Assembly (NCBI RefSeq): GCF_009208565.1 | Contig: NZ_WFLK01000007.1 | Coordinates: forward strand, 1-64,000 | Source of the DNA: Janthinobacterium aquaticum | GTDB lineage: Bacteria; Pseudomonadota; Gammaproteobacteria; Burkholderiales; Burkholderiaceae_D | Reading direction: 5' to 3' | Length of the DNA: 64,000 bases | Shown: piece after piece, positions 24,986 to 35,476 of the stretch | Layout: every line of letters begins with the position of its first letter | Position numbering within the stretch: position 1 is the stretch's first letter | Program-made: the position numbers and the translations under genes | Notes under the pieces: generated by a model | Database searches by the model: none | Told to the model about the DNA's origin: nothing | What the model saw: only the letters and a program-made list of their open reading frames with translations

Positions 24986-25001
24986 CTTTCGGTCATGTAG
25001 T

Positions 25002-25334
25002 TCAGCGCCGTTTGCGCAGGTAGCGCGCCACGAAGCCGGGGAAAGCCAGCACCAGGAACAGGCAGCCGGTGATGGCGTAAAACTCCCAGGTCTGCGGAAA
25101 ACCGTTGCCGATACGCGCTTCAAGCATAAAGGCCAGCGCACCGACAATAAAGTACAGCACGATCATTTCCAGCAGGCGCAGGGCCAGCGGCTTGCGCCAG
25201 CTGCGTCCTGCCTCACCGGTGCCTGCAGCACGCTTCAGGGGCACGGCGGCAAACAGCTTTTCATTAAAGAAAGGCAAGTTCGCTGCCAGGATGCCCATGG
25301 CAATCACCAGCCAGCTTGCGGCAGCGGCATCCAT
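25002..25334 (-). CDS. DUF2818 family membrane protein
   Basis: 110 residues from ATG 25334. Three hydrophobic helices are visible: SWLVIAMGILAANLPF (about 6-21), LALRLLEMIVLYFIVGALAFML (about 49-70) and FYAITGCLFLVLAFPGFV (about 82-99), with a basic YLRKRR end. DUF2818 proteins occur right after nuoN in many betaproteobacteria, and this one starts 2 bases after the nuoN stop. A role linked to complex I assembly or function is suggested by position only. The strong operon terminator follows. Confidence 0.85.
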   Translation of the reverse strand: MDAAAASWLVIAMGILAANLPFFNEKLFAAVPLKRAAGTGEAGRSWRKPLALRLLEMIVLYFIVGALAFMLEARIGNGFPQTWEFYAITGCLFLVLAFPGFVARYLRKRR

Positions 25335-25336
25335 GC

Positions 25337-26839
25337 TTACGACGCCAGGGTCTTGGTAATGGCGCTGGCGCACACGGCCAGGATGCTGTTAGGCATCACG
25401 CCCAGTACCAGCACCAGCACGCCGTTCAGTGCCAGTACCACGCGCATGTCGCCATGCACTACCAGCGCATTGCTGTCGGCTGGCTCGTCGAACCACATGG
25501 TCTTGACCACGCGCAGGTAATAGAACGCACCGATCAGCGAGAACAGCACGGCAGCGATCGTCAGCCACAGGTGGCCGGCGCCCAGCAGCGAAGCGAGCAC
25601 CGAGTACTTGGCCATGAAACCGACCAGTGGCGGCACGCCGGCCAGCGAGAACATGAACGCGGTCATGATCAGCGCAAAGATCGGGCTGCGCTTGGCCAGG
25701 CCCTTGAAGTCGGCCAGTTCCTCGGCTTCAAAACCGCTGCGTGCCAGCAGCATGATCACGCCAAAAGTACCGAGCGTGGTAAACACATAGGTGGCAACGT
25801 AGTACATGGCCGAACCGTAGGCGGCAGCCGCACCGGCGGCGTTCAGGGTATTGCCCTCGCCCGTGACGGTGCCGGCCATCATGCCCAGCAGCACGAAGCC
25901 CATTTGCGCGATGGTCGAATACGCCAGCATGCGTTTGAGGTTGGTCTGTGCAATGGCGGTAAAGTTACCGATGGCCAGCGAGGCCACCGCCAGCAACATC
26001 AGCATCTGTTGCCAGTCGCGCGCCATCGGCAGCAGGCCTTCGGCCAGCAGGCGGAAGGTAATGGCAAAGGCGGCCAGCTTCGGCGCCGCACCCAGCAGCA
26101 GCGTGACGGCCGTTGGCGAACCCTGGTACACGTCCGGCACCCACATATGGAATGGCACCACGCCCAGTTTGAAGGCCAGGCCAGCGACCAGAAACACCAG
26201 GCCGAAGATCATGATGGTGCCGTTGGCGGTACCGTTTTCCAGCGCCAGGCGCAGTTCGCCCAGGTCCAGCGTGCCGGTGGCGCCGTACAGCATCGAAATA
26301 CCATACAGCATGAAGCCGGAAGCCAGTGCGCCCAGGATGAAGTACTTCATGGCCGCTTCGGTTGCCTTGCTGTTGTCACGGCGCAGCGCGATCAGCGCGT
26401 ACAACGACAGCGACATCAGTTCCAGGCCCAGGTAGATGATCAGCATGCTGTTGGCCGAGATCATGATCATCTGGCCCAGCAGTGCGAACAGTGCCAGTAC
26501 GTAGAACTCGCCGCCTAGGTTACCGGACAGCATGGTACGGTCGGTAGCATAGCTGCGCGAGTAGATCAGTGTCATGGCCACCGCGCCGTACGAGAACAGT
26601 TTCAGCAGGTGCGACATCGGGTCCGACACGAACATATTGTTGAACGTGTAGACGGTAGCGCCGGCGTTGAAGTCGCCAACGGTCAGCAAGGCGCAGCCGG
26701 CCAGCGTCAGCAGCGACAGCACATAGGTAATATTGCGTTTGGCCGCCGGCAAGAACATATCGACCAGCAGGATCGCCGAGGTGGCGATCAGCAGAAAGAT
26801 TTCCGGAAACAGCGGTACCAGATTGGGTGAATTAGTCAT
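25337..26839 (-). CDS. nuoN: NADH-quinone oxidoreductase subunit N
   Basis: 500 residues with about 14 membrane helices. It is one of the three antiporter-like proton-pumping subunits of complex I. Hallmarks include [55 protein letters not shown] with its key lysine and buried charges, and [16 protein letters not shown]. Length is normal. It lies 16 bases after nuoM and 2 bases before DUF2818. Confidence 0.96.
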   Translation of the reverse strand: MTNSPNLVPLFPEIFLLIATSAILLVDMFLPAAKRNITYVLSLLTLAGCALLTVGDFNAGATVYTFNNMFVSDPMSHLLKLFSYGAVAMTLIYSRSYATDRTMLSGNLGGEFYVLALFALLGQMIMISANSMLIIYLGLELMSLSLYALIALRRDNSKATEAAMKYFILGALASGFMLYGISMLYGATGTLDLGELRLALENGTANGTIMIFGLVFLVAGLAFKLGVVPFHMWVPDVYQGSPTAVTLLLGAAPKLAAFAITFRLLAEGLLPMARDWQQMLMLLAVASLAIGNFTAIAQTNLKRMLAYSTIAQMGFVLLGMMAGTVTGEGNTLNAAGAAAAYGSAMYYVATYVFTTLGTFGVIMLLARSGFEAEELADFKGLAKRSPIFALIMTAFMFSLAGVPPLVGFMAKYSVLASLLGAGHLWLTIAAVLFSLIGAFYYLRVVKTMWFDEPADSNALVVHGDMRVVLALNGVLVLVLGVMPNSILAVCASAITKTLAS

Positions 26840-26855
26840 GTTTTGGATCTTCTAA

Positions 26856-28358
26856 TTAAGGCGTCAGCTTGCCGGCTTTTACATGGGCCAGCAGATCGGC
26901 AACCGAGGTCTGCATCGTGTCGGTAAACGGCGCTGGGTACAGGCCCATGACCAGCACGGCAATCGCCAGCACGGCCAGCATGAAGAATTCACGCTTGTTG
27001 ACGTCGGTCAGCTCGGCCACGTGCTTGTTGGTGATCTTGCCGAACACCACGCGCTTGGCCATCCACAGCGAGTACGCCGCGCCCCAGATCAGTGCCGTTG
27101 CAGCCAGCAGGCCAATCCAGAAGTTGAATTTCACCGCGCCCAGGATCACCATGAACTCGCCGACAAAGCCGGACGTCGCTGGCAGGCCGCAGTTGGCCAT
27201 CGAGAACAGCACGAAGAAGGCAGCAAACTTGGGCATGCGGTTAACCACGCCGCCGTAGTCGGCGATGTTACGGGTATGCATGCGGTCATACAGTACGCCG
27301 ATGCACAGGAACATCGCGCCGGAGATAAAGCCGTGCGAAATCATCTGCACGATACCGCCCTGCACCGAGATGTCGTTGAACATGAAAAAGCCCAGCGTGA
27401 CGAAACCCATATGGGCGATCGACGAGTAAGCAACCAGTTTTTTCATGTCGGTCTGCACCAGTGCCACCAGGCCGATGTAGATCACGGCGATCAGCGACAG
27501 CGCAATCATGAAGCCCGACAAGTAATGACTGGCGTCCGGCGTGATCGGCAGCGAAAAGCGGAGAAACCCATATGCGCCCAGTTTCAGCATGATCGCAGCC
27601 AGCACAGCCGAACCACCGGTAGGCGCTTCAACGTGAACGTCCGGCAGCCAGGTGTGGACCGGGAACATCGGCACCTTGACGGCAAACGCCATCAGGAACG
27701 CCAGGAAGATAAAGATCTGTTCGTTCAGCGACAGCTTGAACTGATGCCATTGCAAAATGTCGAACGAGCCCGACACGGTGCGCAGATAGATGATGGCAAC
27801 CAGCGTCAGCAGCGAGCCGAAGAAGGTGTACAGGAAGAACTTGAACGACGCGTACACGCGGTTGGCACCGCCCCACACACCGATAATGATGAACATCGGG
27901 ATCAGGGTAGCTTCAAAGAAGAAGTAGAACAGCAGGCCGTCGAGCGCGCAGAACACGCCGATCATCAGACCGGACAGGATCAGGAACGCGCCCATGTACT
28001 GGGCAACGCGCGTTTCGATCACCTGCCAGGCCGAAATCACCACGATCACCGTGATAAAGGCGGTCAGCGGCACGAACCACAGCGACAGGCCGTCGATGCC
28101 GAGCGAGTACCAGATATTGAAAGTTTCAATCCAGGGCGCTTTTTCAACGAACTGCATGCCGTGCGCGGCATTGTCGAAATGCTGGATCAGCGGCAGGGTG
28201 CACAGCATGCTGAGCACCGCGCCAGCCAGTGCCAGCCAGCGGGTAAAGCCCGCTTTGCTGTCACGGCCGAGAGCCAGGACCAGGATGCCGCAAATGATCG
28301 GCACCCAGATCGACAGACTCAGGTAAGGAGGTAGTGTAGAAATCGTAGACTGCATCAT
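26856..28358 (-). CDS. nuoM: NADH-quinone oxidoreductase subunit M
   Basis: 500 residues, with about 14 membrane helices. It is the second antiporter-like pump subunit. Motifs: FFFEATLIPMFIIIGVWGG with the conserved glutamate, FAVKVPMFPVHTWLPDVHVEAPTGGS, MKKLVAYSSIAHMGFV and HGFISGAMFLCIG. It lies 29 bases after nuoL and 16 before nuoN. Either of the first two Met codons may be the start. Confidence 0.96.
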   Translation of the reverse strand: MMQSTISTLPPYLSLSIWVPIICGILVLALGRDSKAGFTRWLALAGAVLSMLCTLPLIQHFDNAAHGMQFVEKAPWIETFNIWYSLGIDGLSLWFVPLTAFITVIVVISAWQVIETRVAQYMGAFLILSGLMIGVFCALDGLLFYFFFEATLIPMFIIIGVWGGANRVYASFKFFLYTFFGSLLTLVAIIYLRTVSGSFDILQWHQFKLSLNEQIFIFLAFLMAFAVKVPMFPVHTWLPDVHVEAPTGGSAVLAAIMLKLGAYGFLRFSLPITPDASHYLSGFMIALSLIAVIYIGLVALVQTDMKKLVAYSSIAHMGFVTLGFFMFNDISVQGGIVQMISHGFISGAMFLCIGVLYDRMHTRNIADYGGVVNRMPKFAAFFVLFSMANCGLPATSGFVGEFMVILGAVKFNFWIGLLAATALIWGAAYSLWMAKRVVFGKITNKHVAELTDVNKREFFMLAVLAIAVLVMGLYPAPFTDTMQTSVADLLAHVKAGKLTP

Positions 28359-28387
28359 GGTTCTCAGTATTCTTTTATCAGGTCAGC

Positions 28388-30490
28388 TTACTTAGCGGGC
28401 CAGAATGGCAGGAAATAGACCAGGGCGGCGAGCACGCCGATGATCATCACGAACGCGTAGTGATAGATGTAACCGGTCTGCAGCACGCGCGACAGCGACG
28501 ACACCCAGCCAACGAGCTTGGCGCTGCCATTGACCAGCAAGCCATCGATCAGCTTCTTGTCGCCGAAGTTCCACAGGCCATTGCCCAACAGGCGTGCGCC
28601 ACCGGCGAACACCACTTCGTTGAACTTGTCCATGTAGTACTTGTTGTCGAGCAGCGTGTGAATCGCATGGAACTTGTTATAGAACCAGGCCGGTACGCGC
28701 GGATTGATCATGTAGCAGTAGTAAGCCGCTACCACACCCGACAGGGCCAGCCAGAACGGTGCAGTCGACAGGCCGTGCAGCGCCATTGCCATCGCGCCGT
28801 GGAACTCATGCGACAGCTCTTCCATCGCTGGATGGTTTTCGCCGACAAAGATCACGCCTTTGAAGAAGTCGCCATGCAGCATCGGGCCGATGGCCAGATA
28901 ACCGATGATCAGCGAAGGAATCGCCAGCATGACCAGCGGGAACCACACCACGAATGGCGATTCATGCGGCTTCTGGCCAGGCTCCAGGCCGTGGTGGCCA
29001 TGGTCGTCTTCCTCTTCTTCATGGTGCGCGTGGTCATCATGCGCATCGTGGGCGCCATGGGCTGCCTTTGGTGCGTGATGATCGTCATGGCCATGTGCGT
29101 GCGGCTGGCCGAAACGCTCTTTGCCATGGAACACCAGGAAGTACATGCGGAACGAGTAGAAAGCGGTCACGAACACGCCAGCCAGAACAGCGAACTGGGC
29201 AAAGCCTGCACCCCAGATATGGGTTGCTTCCACCGCTTCGATAATGCTGTCTTTCGAGTAGAAACCCGAGAACAGTGGCGTACCGATCAGGGCCAGCGAA
29301 CCGATCAGCGACGTGATCCAGGTGATCGGCATGTATTTGCGCAGGCCACCCATGTTGCGGATGTCCTGGTCATGGTGCATGCCGATAATGACCGAACCGG
29401 CGCCCAGGAACAGCAGTGCCTTGAAGAACGCGTGGGTCATCAGGTGGAATACCGCTACCGAGTAGGCGGACGAACCGAGCGCGACCGTCATGTAACCGAG
29501 CTGCGACAGCGTCGAGTACGCGACCACGCGCTTGATGTCGTTCTGGATGATGCCCAGGAAGCCCATGAACAGCGCCGTGATCGAACCGATCACCAGGATG
29601 AACGACAGCGCGGTGTCCGACAGTTCGAACAGCGGCGACATGCGCGAGACCATGAAGATACCGGCCGTCACCATGGTCGCGGCGTGAATCAGTGCCGAGA
29701 TCGGGGTTGGGCCTTCCATCGAGTCAGGCAGCCAGACGTGCAGCGGGAACTGCGCCGACTTGCCCATCGCGCCGATAAACAGGCAGATGCAGGCAACCGT
29801 GAGCAGCGCCCAGTCGGTACCCGGCATGGTCAACAGCGCCAGTTCGTCTTTCTTGGCAAATACTTCCTGGTAGTTCATGGTGCCGGCAAACGCCAGCAGC
29901 AGACCGATACCGAGGATAAAGCCGAAGTCGCCGACACGGTTGACCAAAAAGGCCTTCATGTTGGCCACGATGGCGGTCGGGCGCTTGTACCAGAAACCGA
30001 TCAGCAGGTACGACACCAGGCCCACCGCTTCCCAGCCGAAGAACAGCTGCAGGAAGTTGTTGGCCATGACCAGCATCAGCATCGAGAACGTGAACAGCGA
30101 AATGTACGAGAAGAAGCGGTTGTAGCCTTCGTCGTCCTTCATGTAGCCGATCGTGTAGATGTGCACCATCAGCGAAACAAAGGTGACCACGCACATCATC
30201 ATCGCCGACAGCGAATCGATCTGGAAGCCCACTTCCATCTTCAGCGTGCCGATGGTCATCCAGTTATAGATGGTGCCATTGAACGACGCGCCGTCGATCA
30301 CTGCCAGCAGCGTCTGCACCGACAGGATGAAAGCAATCAGTACGCCCAGGATCGTCGCGGTATGCGACGTCTTGCGACCGACCAAATTACCCAGGAACTG
30401 GGTGCCAAGCAAACCTGCAATCGCGGCACCGGCCAGCGGCGCCAGCGGTACGGCAAGTAGGAGGTTAGGGTTGAGGAGTTGCCCCGCCAT
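28388..30490 (-). CDS. nuoL: NADH-quinone oxidoreductase subunit L, with a His-rich insertion
   Basis: 700 residues, longer than E. coli NuoL (613). It is the distal pump subunit with the long lateral helix. Motifs: FFGWEAVGLVSYLLIGFW, NRVGDFGFILGIG, GKSAQFPLHVWLPDSMEGPTPISALIHAATMV, and IKRVVAYSTLSQLGYM. The extra length is mainly a cytoplasm- or periplasm-exposed loop at about 464-500, where His, Asp and Glu dominate (repeats like HGHDDHH and DDHAHHEEEE). It lies 46 bases after nuoK. Confidence 0.96.
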   Translation of the reverse strand: MAGQLLNPNLLLAVPLAPLAGAAIAGLLGTQFLGNLVGRKTSHTATILGVLIAFILSVQTLLAVIDGASFNGTIYNWMTIGTLKMEVGFQIDSLSAMMMCVVTFVSLMVHIYTIGYMKDDEGYNRFFSYISLFTFSMLMLVMANNFLQLFFGWEAVGLVSYLLIGFWYKRPTAIVANMKAFLVNRVGDFGFILGIGLLLAFAGTMNYQEVFAKKDELALLTMPGTDWALLTVACICLFIGAMGKSAQFPLHVWLPDSMEGPTPISALIHAATMVTAGIFMVSRMSPLFELSDTALSFILVIGSITALFMGFLGIIQNDIKRVVAYSTLSQLGYMTVALGSSAYSVAVFHLMTHAFFKALLFLGAGSVIIGMHHDQDIRNMGGLRKYMPITWITSLIGSLALIGTPLFSGFYSKDSIIEAVEATHIWGAGFAQFAVLAGVFVTAFYSFRMYFLVFHGKERFGQPHAHGHDDHHAPKAAHGAHDAHDDHAHHEEEEDDHGHHGLEPGQKPHESPFVVWFPLVMLAIPSLIIGYLAIGPMLHGDFFKGVIFVGENHPAMEELSHEFHGAMAMALHGLSTAPFWLALSGVVAAYYCYMINPRVPAWFYNKFHAIHTLLDNKYYMDKFNEVVFAGGARLLGNGLWNFGDKKLIDGLLVNGSAKLVGWVSSLSRVLQTGYIYHYAFVMIIGVLAALVYFLPFWPAK

Positions 30491-30536
30491 GATGAACCTT
30501 AATCGTTATTATTCGAGAGATCGAGTCTGAAAAACA

Positions 30537-30845
30537 TCAGCCTTTGAGGCTGTCCAGGTCTTCGACGTTGATGGTATCCAGATTACGGAACATCACCACC
30601 AGAATAGCCAGACCGATGGCCGATTCAGCAGCGGCAACCGTCAGGATAAAGAAAACGAAGATCTGACCGGCCGCGTCACCCAGGTAATGGGAAAACGCGA
30701 TGAAATTCATGTTCACCGCCAGCAGCATCAGTTCGATTGCCATCAGCAATACGATGATGTTCTTGCGGTTCAGGAAAATACCGACGATCGAGATTGCGAA
30801 CAGGATCGCGCCCAGGACCAGATAATGAGTTAGCGTAAGTATCAT
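30537..30845 (-). CDS. nuoK: NADH-quinone oxidoreductase subunit K
   Basis: 102 residues, three membrane helices, normal length. Hallmarks: [33 protein letters not shown] with the functionally important glutamate of helix 2, and [13 protein letters not shown] with the second glutamate in helix 3. Both acidic residues belong to the proton path of complex I. It overlaps nuoJ by 4 bases. Confidence 0.97.
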   Translation of the reverse strand: MILTLTHYLVLGAILFAISIVGIFLNRKNIIVLLMAIELMLLAVNMNFIAFSHYLGDAAGQIFVFFILTVAAAESAIGLAILVVMFRNLDTINVEDLDSLKG

Positions 30846-31471
30846 GGTGTCTCCTTGACTTCCGGTGCTGCAGGACGCTCGACGACCGGGTCCATCTTGA
30901 TGATCTTCAGGCGGTCATTGCGCTTGACGCGAACTGCATCGCCAGGTGCAAAGTGCTTGGTGTCCTTGCGCTTGCGCAACGTCAGCGCAACGGCGGCAAC
31001 GATGGCCACCAGCAGAACGACTGCTGCAATTTCAAAAGCAAATACATACTTGGTGTAGATCAGCAGGCCCAGCTCTTTGGTGCCACCGAGGTTGACGCCA
31101 TCGGCGACCACTTTCGGTGCGAAATCGCGGAAGCCCAGCCACAACACGGCGCCCATTTCAGCGACGATAATCGCGCCGACGGTCGCTGCCATCGGCAGGT
31201 AGCCCCAGAAGCCTTCGCGCATGCGGTCGATATTAATATCGAGCATCATGACCACGAACAGGAACAGCACCATTACCGCGCCCACATACACGAGCACCAG
31301 CACGATGGCCAGGAATTCAGCTTGCAGCAACAGCCAGATGCCGGCTGCCGAGAAAAAGGACAGTACCAGGAACAGCACTGCGTGGACCGGATTGCGGGCC
31401 GTGATGACGCGCGTCGCTGCGATGATCAGAATCAGCGAGAAGGCGTAAAACAAAATTGTTTTGAAGTCCAT
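30842..31471 (-). CDS. nuoJ: NADH-quinone oxidoreductase subunit J
   Basis: 209 residues from ATG 31471 ([11 protein letters not shown]). The longer frame to 31534 would translate the nuoI-nuoJ hairpin and is rejected. Five membrane helices: the family motif [21 protein letters not shown] (helix 3 pi-bulge region) is followed by VMMLDIN. The C-terminal 45 residues are basic and soluble. The ribosome site is weak, just after a TTTTTT run. It overlaps nuoK by 4 bases. Confidence 0.95.
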   Translation of the reverse strand: MDFKTILFYAFSLILIIAATRVITARNPVHAVLFLVLSFFSAAGIWLLLQAEFLAIVLVLVYVGAVMVLFLFVVMMLDINIDRMREGFWGYLPMAATVGAIIVAEMGAVLWLGFRDFAPKVVADGVNLGGTKELGLLIYTKYVFAFEIAAVVLLVAIVAAVALTLRKRKDTKHFAPGDAVRVKRNDRLKIIKMDPVVERPAAPEVKETP

Positions 31472-31506
31472 AAAAAACCCAATAGACGTACAGATGAACG
31501 AGGGGC

Positions 31507-31532
31507 GCGCCGCAGCCCGGGGGCTGCGGCGC
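31507..31532 (-). other. Strong intercistronic hairpin between nuoI and nuoJ
   Basis: GCGCCGCAGCCC (31507-31518) is perfectly complementary to GGGCTGCGGCGC (31521-31532), with a 2-base centre. It starts 5 bases after the nuoI stop and has no T-run directly behind it. It would be a very stable mRNA stem inside the nuo operon, more like an mRNA stability or processing element than a terminator. Confidence 0.65.
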
Positions 31533-31537
31533 ATCCA

Positions 31538-32026
31538 TCAGCGATAAGGAGCGTCGGCAGCGCGTGCAGCGGCGATCTCGTTTTCATAACGATCACCCAC
31601 GGCCAGCAACATCTCTTTCGTGTAATACAAATCGCCGCGTTTCTCGCCGTGGTATTCCAGGACGTGCGTCTCGACGATCGAATCGACCGGGCAGGACTCT
31701 TCGCAGAAACCGCAGAAGATGCACTTGGTCAGATCGATATCGTAGCGCGTGGTACGGCGCGAACCGTCGTCACGCTGTTCCGATTCGATCGTGATGGCCA
31801 TTGCCGGGCAGACTGCTTCGCACAGTTTGCAGGCGATGCAGCGCTCTTCGCCATTCGGGTAGCGGCGCAGTGCGTGCAAGCCACGGAAACGCGGCGAGAT
31901 CGGTGTCTTCTCTTCCGGGAATTGCACCGTGATCTTGCGCGAAAACATGTACTTGCCTGTCAGCGCCATGCCCTTGATCAGCTCGCCTAACAGGAGGCTG
32001 CTGAAAAAATCTTTAACCTTATCCAT
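31538..32026 (-). CDS. nuoI: NADH-quinone oxidoreductase subunit I
   Basis: 162 residues. It carries two [4Fe-4S] clusters (N6a, N6b) in a ferredoxin-type fold, with motifs [12 protein letters not shown] and [12 protein letters not shown]. The start [22 protein letters not shown] is the membrane-surface helix of bacterial NuoI. It hands electrons from NuoG to NuoB. It lies 12 bases after nuoH; a strong hairpin follows its stop. Confidence 0.97.
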   Translation of the reverse strand: MDKVKDFFSSLLLGELIKGMALTGKYMFSRKITVQFPEEKTPISPRFRGLHALRRYPNGEERCIACKLCEAVCPAMAITIESEQRDDGSRRTTRYDIDLTKCIFCGFCEESCPVDSIVETHVLEYHGEKRGDLYYTKEMLLAVGDRYENEIAAARAADAPYR

Positions 32027-32038
32027 TCGTATGCTCTC

Positions 32039-33121
32039 TTACTTCCAAATATTCCAGGATGTCTGCATCCAGGCAGCGACGAAGACCAGGTAGACCAGCG
32101 TCAGCGGAATAAACACTTTCCAGCCCAGGCGCATGATCTGGTCATAACGGTAGCGCGGGAAGGTACCACGAACCCAGACGAACACCGAGACGATAAAGAA
32201 GGTTTTCGCAAACAGCCAGAAGAAGCCGCCGAAACCACCCCAGAATTCGAGGAAGGCAAACGGTGCCGACCAGCCACCCAGGAACATGATCGAAGCCAGA
32301 GCGCCGATCAAAATCATGTTGGCGTATTCGGCCAGCATGAACATGGCGTAGGCCATGCCCGAGTACTCGACCATATGGCCGGCAACGATCTCGGACTCGC
32401 CTTCGACCACGTCGAATGGATGACGGTTCGCTTCGGCCAGGCCGGAAACGAGGTAGATCACGAACATCGGCAGCAGCGGCAGCCAGTTCCACGACATGAA
32501 GTTCACGCCTTTTTCAGCGAAGTAGCCGATCTGCTGGCCACCGACGATGTCGATGAAGTTCAGGCTGCCCGACACCATCAGCACGATCACCATCACGAAA
32601 CCCATCGGGATTTCATACGAGATCATCTGTGCCGAAGCGCGCATGGCGCCCATGAACGAGTACTTCGAGTTCGAGGCCCAGCCGGCGATGATGATGCCGT
32701 AGACTTCCATCGAGGTAATCGCCAGCAGCAACAGCAGGCCGGCGTTGACGTTGGCCAACACCGCTTCAGGACCGAAAGGCACCACCGACCAGGCAGCCAG
32801 TGCCGGCATGATGGTCATGATCGGACCGATCACGAACAGGCCTTTGGCAGCTTTCGACGGGATGATGATCTCTTTGAACAAGAGTTTCAGTGCATCGGCG
32901 ATCGGCTGCAGCAGGCCCAGCGGACCGACGCGGTTAGGACCGACGCGGATCTGGATCCAGCCGATCAGCTTGCGCTCCCACAGGGTAGCGTAAGCAACCA
33001 GACCCATCAGCGGCAGCAGCACGCAGAGGATCTTGATCAGGGTCCAGAAGAACGGCCAGGTCACGCCCAGCAGCTGTTGTCCGCCGCTGTTGATGGCGTT
33101 TACAAATTCAGGCAGCGCCAT
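32039..33121 (-). CDS. nuoH: NADH-quinone oxidoreductase subunit H
   Basis: 360 residues, eight or nine membrane helices. It forms the quinone cavity next to NuoB and NuoD. Motifs: [33 protein letters not shown] (split as [11 protein letters not shown] and GPNRVGPLG) and the loop [19 protein letters not shown] with conserved acidic residues. It overlaps nuoG by one base. Confidence 0.97.
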   Translation of the reverse strand: MALPEFVNAINSGGQQLLGVTWPFFWTLIKILCVLLPLMGLVAYATLWERKLIGWIQIRVGPNRVGPLGLLQPIADALKLLFKEIIIPSKAAKGLFVIGPIMTIMPALAAWSVVPFGPEAVLANVNAGLLLLLAITSMEVYGIIIAGWASNSKYSFMGAMRASAQMISYEIPMGFVMVIVLMVSGSLNFIDIVGGQQIGYFAEKGVNFMSWNWLPLLPMFVIYLVSGLAEANRHPFDVVEGESEIVAGHMVEYSGMAYAMFMLAEYANMILIGALASIMFLGGWSAPFAFLEFWGGFGGFFWLFAKTFFIVSVFVWVRGTFPRYRYDQIMRLGWKVFIPLTLVYLVFVAAWMQTSWNIWK

Positions 33122-35454
33122 CAGATGTTCCCCTCTGCTTTTTCTACTGTGATAGTACCGAACATGCTGCCAAGTTGGGCTGTCGAGGCATGCGCCGCCG
33201 ACACTTTCACCACATTGGCTGGCAGGCCGGCATGAATGGCCGCCACCAAGATGGCGCTGCCATTGCCCTGTGCAACCTTGACCTTGTCGCCGGCCTTGAC
33301 GCCCAGCTTGCCAGCGAGCTCAGCCGACAAGTGCGCTTGCGGCGCGGCGCCATCGACCGTGCGCAGCAGTGGCTCGGAGCGGCGTACCAGTGCATCGGCA
33401 AAGTAGATCGGCACATCGGCCAGACGTTGCAGTGCTGGCGACGCCGGAGCGTAGGCGGCGGCAACCGGTGCGTGAACAGCCTTGTTCGACAGCTGTGCCG
33501 ACAGGTCGGTCACGCCGGCGCCAAAGGCTTCGTCGCGGATCGACTCGGAGGTTTCATAGTCGAAACCGCCCAGGCCCAGGATATTGCCCAGTACGCGCAG
33601 CACTTTCCAGGCCGGACGCGTTTCAGCCAGCGGCTTGACGGTGCCATTGAAGCTTTGTGCACGGCCTTCGCAGTTGACGAACGTGCCCGAGGTTTCGGCA
33701 AACGGCGACACCGGCAGCAGCACGTCGGCATAGTCCATGCCGTGCTTGAAGGCGGACATGGCAACGACCATCTCGGCGCCGTCCAGCGCAGCGCGCGCTG
33801 CCTGTGGATTGGCGGCATCCAATTCCGGCTCGGCGTGCAGCAGCACGTAGGCTTTCTTCGGCGCAGCAAAAGCTGCCTGTGCGTTGGCCGCTGGTTTGAT
33901 GACCAGGTGCGCGCCAACGGTGTTGGCCGCTTCAGTCAAATAGCCCAGCGTAGCACCGGTCTGGTCGGCGATCCACTGTGCGGCAGCGTGCAGCTGCGAG
34001 GCTTGCGGATGCTGCGTGGCAGCGTTGCCCAGCAGAACGGCGCCATGGTCGCCAGCCATCAGGCTCGCGGCGATATTGACGGCCACGTCAGACGCTTCGA
34101 TGGACTCGAAACCGACAGGCGCGGCAATCTCTTTTGCCTTGGCAACCGCCACCACCACTTGCGACAGGGCAGCGAGCCAGTCGCTTGGCGCCACGATCAT
34201 CTTGTTGGCGATATTGATCAGTTGCTCGTCATCGGCTGCGTGCAGGATCGACAGCTTGGCGCCGCCCTTGACGGAGGCGCGCAGGCGCGTTGCCAGCAGC
34301 GGATGATCCTTGCGCAGGAACGAACCGATCACGAAGGCGCGCTTGATCTGGCCAAATTCGCTGATCGGCATGCCCAGCCAAGGTTTCACATCGGCGCCGA
34401 GTGCAAAGTCGGTCTGGCGCAGGCGGAAGTCGACATTGGCCGAACCCAGGCCATGCACGACTTTTTGCAGCAGTACCAGTTCTTCAACCGTCGAATGCGG
34501 CGTAGCCAGCGCGGCAATGGCGTCAGCGCCGTGCTCGTGCTTGATGTTTTTCAGGCCGTGCGCCACGTATTCCAGCGCGGTTTGCCAATCGACTTCTTTC
34601 CACTCGTTGCCTTGTTTCAGCATTGGCGAAGTCAGGCGCTCGGCACTGTCCAGCGCTTCGTACGAGAAACGGTCTTTATCGGAAATCCAGCACTCGTTGA
34701 TGGCTTCGTTTTCCAGCGGCAGCACGCGCTTGACCTTGCCAGCTTTCACTTGCACGATCAGGTTGGCGCCCAAGCCGTCATGCGGGCTGACCGATTTGCG
34801 GCGCGACAGTTCCCACGTACGGGCGCTGTAGCGGAATGGCTTGGAGGTCAGTGCGCCGACCGGGCACAGGTCGATCATGTTGCCCGACAGTTCGGAGTCG
34901 ACCGTCTGACCGACAAAGGAGACGATTTCCGAGTGTTCGCCGCGGCCGATCATGCCCAGCTCCATTACGCCGGCCACTTCCTGGCCAAAACGTACGCAAC
35001 GGGTGCACTGGATGCAGCGCGCCATCTCTTGCATCGAGACCAGCGGACCGGCTTCTTTCGGCTTCACGACGCGCTTGTCTTCCTTGTAGCGCGATTCGCT
35101 CTTGCCGTAACCGACTGCCAGATCTTGCAACTGGCACTCGCCGCCCTGATCGCAGATCGGGCAGTCGAGCGGGTGGTTAATGAGCAAGAATTCCATGACC
35201 GACTTTTGCGCCTGCACAGCCTTGTCGCTCGACGAGCGCACGATCATGCCAGCGCTGACCGGGGTCGCGCAAGCGGGCAAAGGCTTGGGCGCCTTTTCCA
35301 CTTCGACCAGGCACATGCGGCAGTTCGCTGCGATGGACAATTTCTTGTGGTAGCAGAAGTGCGGAATGTAGGTTCCCAACTTGTTGGCGGCGTCCATCAC
35401 CATGCTACCAGCAGGGACTTCGACTTTTTTGCCGTCTATTTCGATTTCAACCAT
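33121..35454 (-). CDS. nuoG: NADH-quinone oxidoreductase subunit G
   Basis: 777 residues. The N-terminal 220 residues carry the iron-sulfur chain: a [2Fe-2S] site ([20 protein letters not shown], around residues 34-55), an HxxxCxxC site ([18 protein letters not shown]) and [16 protein letters not shown]. The rest is a molybdopterin-oxidoreductase-like domain lacking cofactor chemistry, as in all NuoG. It passes electrons from NuoF to NuoI. It overlaps nuoH by one base and follows nuoF by 22. Confidence 0.96.
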   Translation of the reverse strand: MVEIEIDGKKVEVPAGSMVMDAANKLGTYIPHFCYHKKLSIAANCRMCLVEVEKAPKPLPACATPVSAGMIVRSSSDKAVQAQKSVMEFLLINHPLDCPICDQGGECQLQDLAVGYGKSESRYKEDKRVVKPKEAGPLVSMQEMARCIQCTRCVRFGQEVAGVMELGMIGRGEHSEIVSFVGQTVDSELSGNMIDLCPVGALTSKPFRYSARTWELSRRKSVSPHDGLGANLIVQVKAGKVKRVLPLENEAINECWISDKDRFSYEALDSAERLTSPMLKQGNEWKEVDWQTALEYVAHGLKNIKHEHGADAIAALATPHSTVEELVLLQKVVHGLGSANVDFRLRQTDFALGADVKPWLGMPISEFGQIKRAFVIGSFLRKDHPLLATRLRASVKGGAKLSILHAADDEQLINIANKMIVAPSDWLAALSQVVVAVAKAKEIAAPVGFESIEASDVAVNIAASLMAGDHGAVLLGNAATQHPQASQLHAAAQWIADQTGATLGYLTEAANTVGAHLVIKPAANAQAAFAAPKKAYVLLHAEPELDAANPQAARAALDGAEMVVAMSAFKHGMDYADVLLPVSPFAETSGTFVNCEGRAQSFNGTVKPLAETRPAWKVLRVLGNILGLGGFDYETSESIRDEAFGAGVTDLSAQLSNKAVHAPVAAAYAPASPALQRLADVPIYFADALVRRSEPLLRTVDGAAPQAHLSAELAGKLGVKAGDKVKVAQGNGSAILVAAIHAGLPANVVKVSAAHASTAQLGSMFGTITVEKAEGNI

Positions 35455-35476
35455 GGTGATCGTTACCTGACGCAGC

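Noticed and set aside
28460..30460. 666-residue open frame opposite nuoL
   Set aside because: Shadow frame of nuoL: Arg/His/Gln-rich, no motif, whereas nuoL matches its family throughout.
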